A stretch of 35,517 nt of DNA. Source: Chthoniobacterales bacterium (GTDB lineage Bacteria > Verrucomicrobiota > Verrucomicrobiia > Chthoniobacterales > UBA10450). Location of the stretch: NCBI GenBank assembly GCA_013821455.1, contig JACDGS010000041.1, positions 1 through 35,517 of the forward strand, read 5' to 3'. The position numbers and the translations under genes are program-made. Each line of letters starts with the position of its first letter. Position 1 is the first letter of the stretch. Under the pieces are notes generated by a model. That model made no database searches and was not told the DNA's origin. It saw only the letters and a program-made list of their open reading frames with translations. Positions 33,357-35,517 of the stretch are shown here, in pieces.

Positions 33357-34049
33357 ATGCCCATGAGCACTCGAATTTTCCTCATCCGCCACGGCGTGAC
33401 TGTTCTCACAGCGGAGGATCGCTTTGCCGGCTCGACTGACGTCGAGCTTTCCGATGAAGGCCGGGAACAGGCGCGGCGTCTCGGCGAGAGGTTGCGCGCG
33501 GAAAAAGTGGCGGCGGTTTATGCCTCGCCTCTCGGACGAACGGTCGAGACCGCAACCCTGATCGCAAAACCGCACGGCTTGGAAGTGCAAAAGCGTGACG
33601 GCCTGCGCGAAATCGCGCATGGGCGTTGGGAGCAAATGACGCGGCGCGAAGTGGACGAGAAATTCCCCGAAGAAGCCGCCGCGTGGGAAGAGGACCCTTA
33701 CACCTTCGCGCCGGTTGGCGGAGAGAGCGGCCTCGCGGTGACGGCGCGTTCGCTGCCTGTCCTGCTCGAGATTGTGCGCGCGCATCCGGACAAGGCGGCG
33801 ATTATTGTGTCGCACAAAGCGACGATTCGGTTGTTGCTCAGCTCGCTGCTCGGTTTCGATCCGCGCCGTTATCGCGACAACCTCGATCAAAGCCCGGCGG
33901 CGTTGAACATCGTGGACTTCAAAGACGCCGCGCACGCGCGGCTCACGCTCTTTAATTCCACCTCGCACTACAGCACTCCGGCAACGCAGGTGCCCTCGAT
34001 GCCAACCGCGCGGCTTTCCAAATGGTGGGACGACTCAGGCCCGGAGTAG
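33357..34049 (+). CDS. Histidine phosphatase family protein (phosphoglycerate mutase-like)
   Basis: 230 residues. It has the catalytic LIRHGVT motif, RFAGSTDVELSDEGREQARRLGERL, VYASPLGRTVETATLIA, LREIAHGRWEQMTRREV (the second acid residue region) and the second histidine in AIIVSHKATIRLLLSSLLG. Members include alpha-ribazole phosphatase and broad-specificity sugar phosphatases; cofactor-dependent mutase is less likely given the size and motifs. The start is ATG 33357, or ATG 33363 two codons later. The C-terminal 35 residues (NSTSHYSTPATQVPSMPTARLSKWWDD) are an unmatched tail. No motif copy lies inside; one extended copy follows immediately after the stop. Confidence 0.9.
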   Translation: MPMSTRIFLIRHGVTVLTAEDRFAGSTDVELSDEGREQARRLGERLRAEKVAAVYASPLGRTVETATLIAKPHGLEVQKRDGLREIAHGRWEQMTRREVDEKFPEEAAAWEEDPYTFAPVGGESGLAVTARSLPVLLEIVRAHPDKAAIIVSHKATIRLLLSSLLGFDPRRYRDNLDQSPAALNIVDFKDAAHARLTLFNSTSHYSTPATQVPSMPTARLSKWWDDSGPE

Positions 34050-34070
34050 CAGTCCTTTACTCGTTAGGCT
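34050..34070 (+). repeat. Extended 21-bp copy of the TCGTTAGGC repeat at the permease start
   Basis: Identical to 28810-28830. It fills the whole 21-nt gap between the phosphatase stop (34047-34049) and the ATG of the APC permease (34071). Its TTAGG lies 3-7 nt before the start and could act as a weak ribosome binding site. Confidence 0.9.
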
Positions 34071-35372
34071 ATGAAGGAAGAGAGCAAGCTCGCGCGTCAG
34101 CTTGGGCTCTTCGGCACGACTATGGCGGTGATGGGCGGCATCATCGGCGCGGGAATTTTCATTAATCCCTACATTGTCGCGCAGCGGGTGCATTCTGCTC
34201 CGCTGATCCTCGGGGCCTGGATCGCGGGCGGACTGATCGCGCTCGCCGGCGGGTTTATTTATGCGGAGCTGGCGGCGCGGCTGCCGGTGGTCGGCGGACA
34301 ATATGCGTATCTGCGGGACGCGCTGCATCCATCGGTGGCGTTTGTTTACGGCTGGGTGCTATTGCTCGTCATCCAAACCGGCGGCATGGCGGCGGTGGCG
34401 GTGACTTTCGCGCGCTACTTCGTCGAACTCACGGGCTGGCCGATCCACGACTCGTTAGGCGCGATCGCGGCGTTGGCCTTACTAACGGGAATTAACTGTC
34501 TCGGAGTCCGCGCCGGCAGCAGGTTGCAATCCGCCATGACGCTGACCGCGATCGCGGCTGTCGGTATGCTTGAAATTGTTAGCTTCGCGCGCGGCGGCGC
34601 ATCGCAGGCGAGCTGGCATCCGCTCCTCGACCAACCGCCTTCTTTTCCACTCCTGCTCGCATTCGGCGCGGCCATGACTCCGGTGCTTTTCGCCTATGGC
34701 GGCTGGCAGACGTCGAGCTTTCTCGGTGGCGAAGTGCGCAATCCCGAGAAGACTCTCCCGCGCGGTTTGATCCTCGGCGTGCTGGGCGTGATCGCGGTCT
34801 ATGTGTCGGTTAATTTCGTTTACCTGCGCTCGTTAGGCGCAGGAGGGCTGGCGGCCACGAGCACGCCGGCGTCTTCGGTCATGCGCGGTTTGTTAGGCGC
34901 GCGCGGCGGACAATTAATCGCCGCGGGAATTGCCTTTTCCGCTTTTGGATTTCTCGCGCAATCAATGCTAACCGCGCCGCGCGTTTATTTCGCGATGGCG
35001 GAGGACGGCGTTTTTTTTAAAGCCGTCGCGCGGGTGCATCCACGCACACGCGCGCCGATGGTCGCGATCGCGTTGCAAGGCGTGTGGGCGATCGTGATCG
35101 CGCTTAGCGGGACTTATGGGCAGGTGGTGAATTATGTGGTGGCGATGGACTGTCTGTTCATCGGCCTGACGGCGACCTGCCTTTTCGTTTTGCGGCGGCG
35201 AAGCACACTGCCGGCAAACTTTCGCGTCCCCGGTCACCCCTGGACGACGCTGCTTTTTATCGCGGCGGAATGGTTGGTGGTGGCGAGCACGTTCGCGCAT
35301 GATCCGGTGCGCTCGGGGATTGGTCTGCTGATCGCGCTCGCGGGTGTGCCGATCTATTTTCTCTGGCGATGA
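34071..35372 (+). CDS. APC-superfamily amino acid permease
   Basis: 433 residues with about 12 membrane helices. The APC N-terminus LGLFGTTMAVMGGIIGAGIFINP contains the substrate-binding unwound GxIIGxGIF. Others are FIYAELAARLPVVGGQYAYLRDAL, APVLFAYGGWQTSSFLGGEVRNPEKTLPRG-like text in helix 6 and the following loop, and PRVYFAMAEDGVFFKAVARVHPRTRAPMVAI. It resembles LAT/YfnA-type transporters that import or exchange amino acids across the inner membrane. It starts next to the extended motif copy and overlaps the next gene by ATGA, so the two are coupled. Motif copies at 34452 and 34830 encode S-L-G, and a one-mismatch copy lies at 34890. Confidence 0.93.
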   Translation: MKEESKLARQLGLFGTTMAVMGGIIGAGIFINPYIVAQRVHSAPLILGAWIAGGLIALAGGFIYAELAARLPVVGGQYAYLRDALHPSVAFVYGWVLLLVIQTGGMAAVAVTFARYFVELTGWPIHDSLGAIAALALLTGINCLGVRAGSRLQSAMTLTAIAAVGMLEIVSFARGGASQASWHPLLDQPPSFPLLLAFGAAMTPVLFAYGGWQTSSFLGGEVRNPEKTLPRGLILGVLGVIAVYVSVNFVYLRSLGAGGLAATSTPASSVMRGLLGARGGQLIAAGIAFSAFGFLAQSMLTAPRVYFAMAEDGVFFKAVARVHPRTRAPMVAIALQGVWAIVIALSGTYGQVVNYVVAMDCLFIGLTATCLFVLRRRSTLPANFRVPGHPWTTLLFIAAEWLVVASTFAHDPVRSGIGLLIALAGVPIYFLWR

Positions 35373-35517
35373 ATTTGCCTAACGACACGAAACGGTCGCC
35401 CTACATGGAGTGGGCGAAAACTGGTTCGGTGGCGCGCTTCAATCTCGCGACCAGCGGCCTAACGACTGTAACAACGGCGGATTTTCCACTGCGCCTTGAG
35501 GACGTGGAGGTGAATGG
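35369..35517 (+). CDS. Start of a gene, possibly a PLP-dependent aminotransferase (cut off)
   Basis: ATG at 35369 overlaps the permease stop (ATGA). The visible 49 residues begin MNLPNDTKRSPYMEWAKTGS and VARFNLATSGLTTVTTADFP. The pattern YMEWAK...FNLATSGL is reminiscent of the N-terminus of class I/II aminotransferase-like proteins, but too little is present for certainty. Coupling to an amino-acid permease would fit amino-acid use. It already holds two motif copies (35377 P-N-D, 35457 L-T) within 90 bp. Confidence 0.5.
   Translation, partial: MNLPNDTKRSPYMEWAKTGSVARFNLATSGLTTVTTADFPLRLEDVEVN

Noticed and set aside
34461-35080. Frequent GCGATCGC/CGATCG words, reminiscent of cyanobacterial HIP1
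   Set aside because: They follow from common Ala, Ile and Arg codons (GCG-ATC-GCG) in G+C-rich genes and do not recur at regular or intergenic positions.

Overview
The window is a G+C-rich chromosomal segment densely packed with ordinary bacterial housekeeping genes. Secreted Fn3/choice-of-anchor-like repeat proteins, a long duplicated MacB/FtsX permease of the ADOP type, a DUF4126 membrane protein, prepilin-type proteins, weak Shine-Dalgarno sites and REP-like palindromes together suggest a Verrucomicrobiota member, perhaps a soil Chthoniobacterales-like lineage. That placement is inference from protein style, not from a marker gene comparison.

Layout. 1-2.15 kb: a cut-off secreted protein with a Thr/Pro linker and a frameshifted acyltransferase-3 gene. 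2.15-7.8 kb: tRNA-Ala(CGC), a DUF4126 protein, serS, then a tightly coupled cluster ruvC-lipB-(HTH+metallo-beta-lactamase)-(beta-hydroxyacid dehydrogenase). 7.8-15 kb: cardiolipin synthase, the translationally coupled pair ppk1-polyphosphate glucokinase, thyA, a small secreted protein and bioB. 15-17.5 kb: small secreted, prepilin and membrane-anchored proteins of unknown role. 17.5-25.7 kb on the minus strand: a divergent glycogen synthase, CCA-adding-type nucleotidyltransferase, a large secreted HExxH metalloprotease and an ADOP-type permease. 25.7-34 kb: a decayed gene fragment, two paralogous secreted Fn3 proteins, then on the minus strand a Ycf48/BNR-like dockerin protein, a beta carbonic anhydrase and an unusual GNAT-aminotransferase fusion. 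34-35.5 kb: an APC amino-acid permease and the start of a coupled gene.

The outstanding signal is not a gene. The 9-mer TCGTTAGGC (reverse GCCTAACGA) occurs about 44 times exactly, and its 8-bp core TCGTTAGG about 55 times, where roughly one copy of the 8-mer would be expected by chance. It lies on both strands and, within genes, in all four reading phases that avoid a stop. It encodes V-R, S-L-G, L-T or P-N-D/E in unrelated proteins. Between genes it sits against start and stop codons, and it forms a three-copy array with 10-bp spacing at 23136-23164. It is nearly absent from 1-2.25 kb, 15.3-17.6 kb and most of 25.7-34 kb, where the accessory-looking genes are. This is the behaviour expected of a genome-wide DNA-level signal, such as an uptake-sequence-like or other chromosome-maintenance motif, or of an expanding micro-repeat. 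I know of no described motif of this sequence. A second repeat family, long GTCATCC...GGGATGAC palindromes, is present in four intergenic copies.
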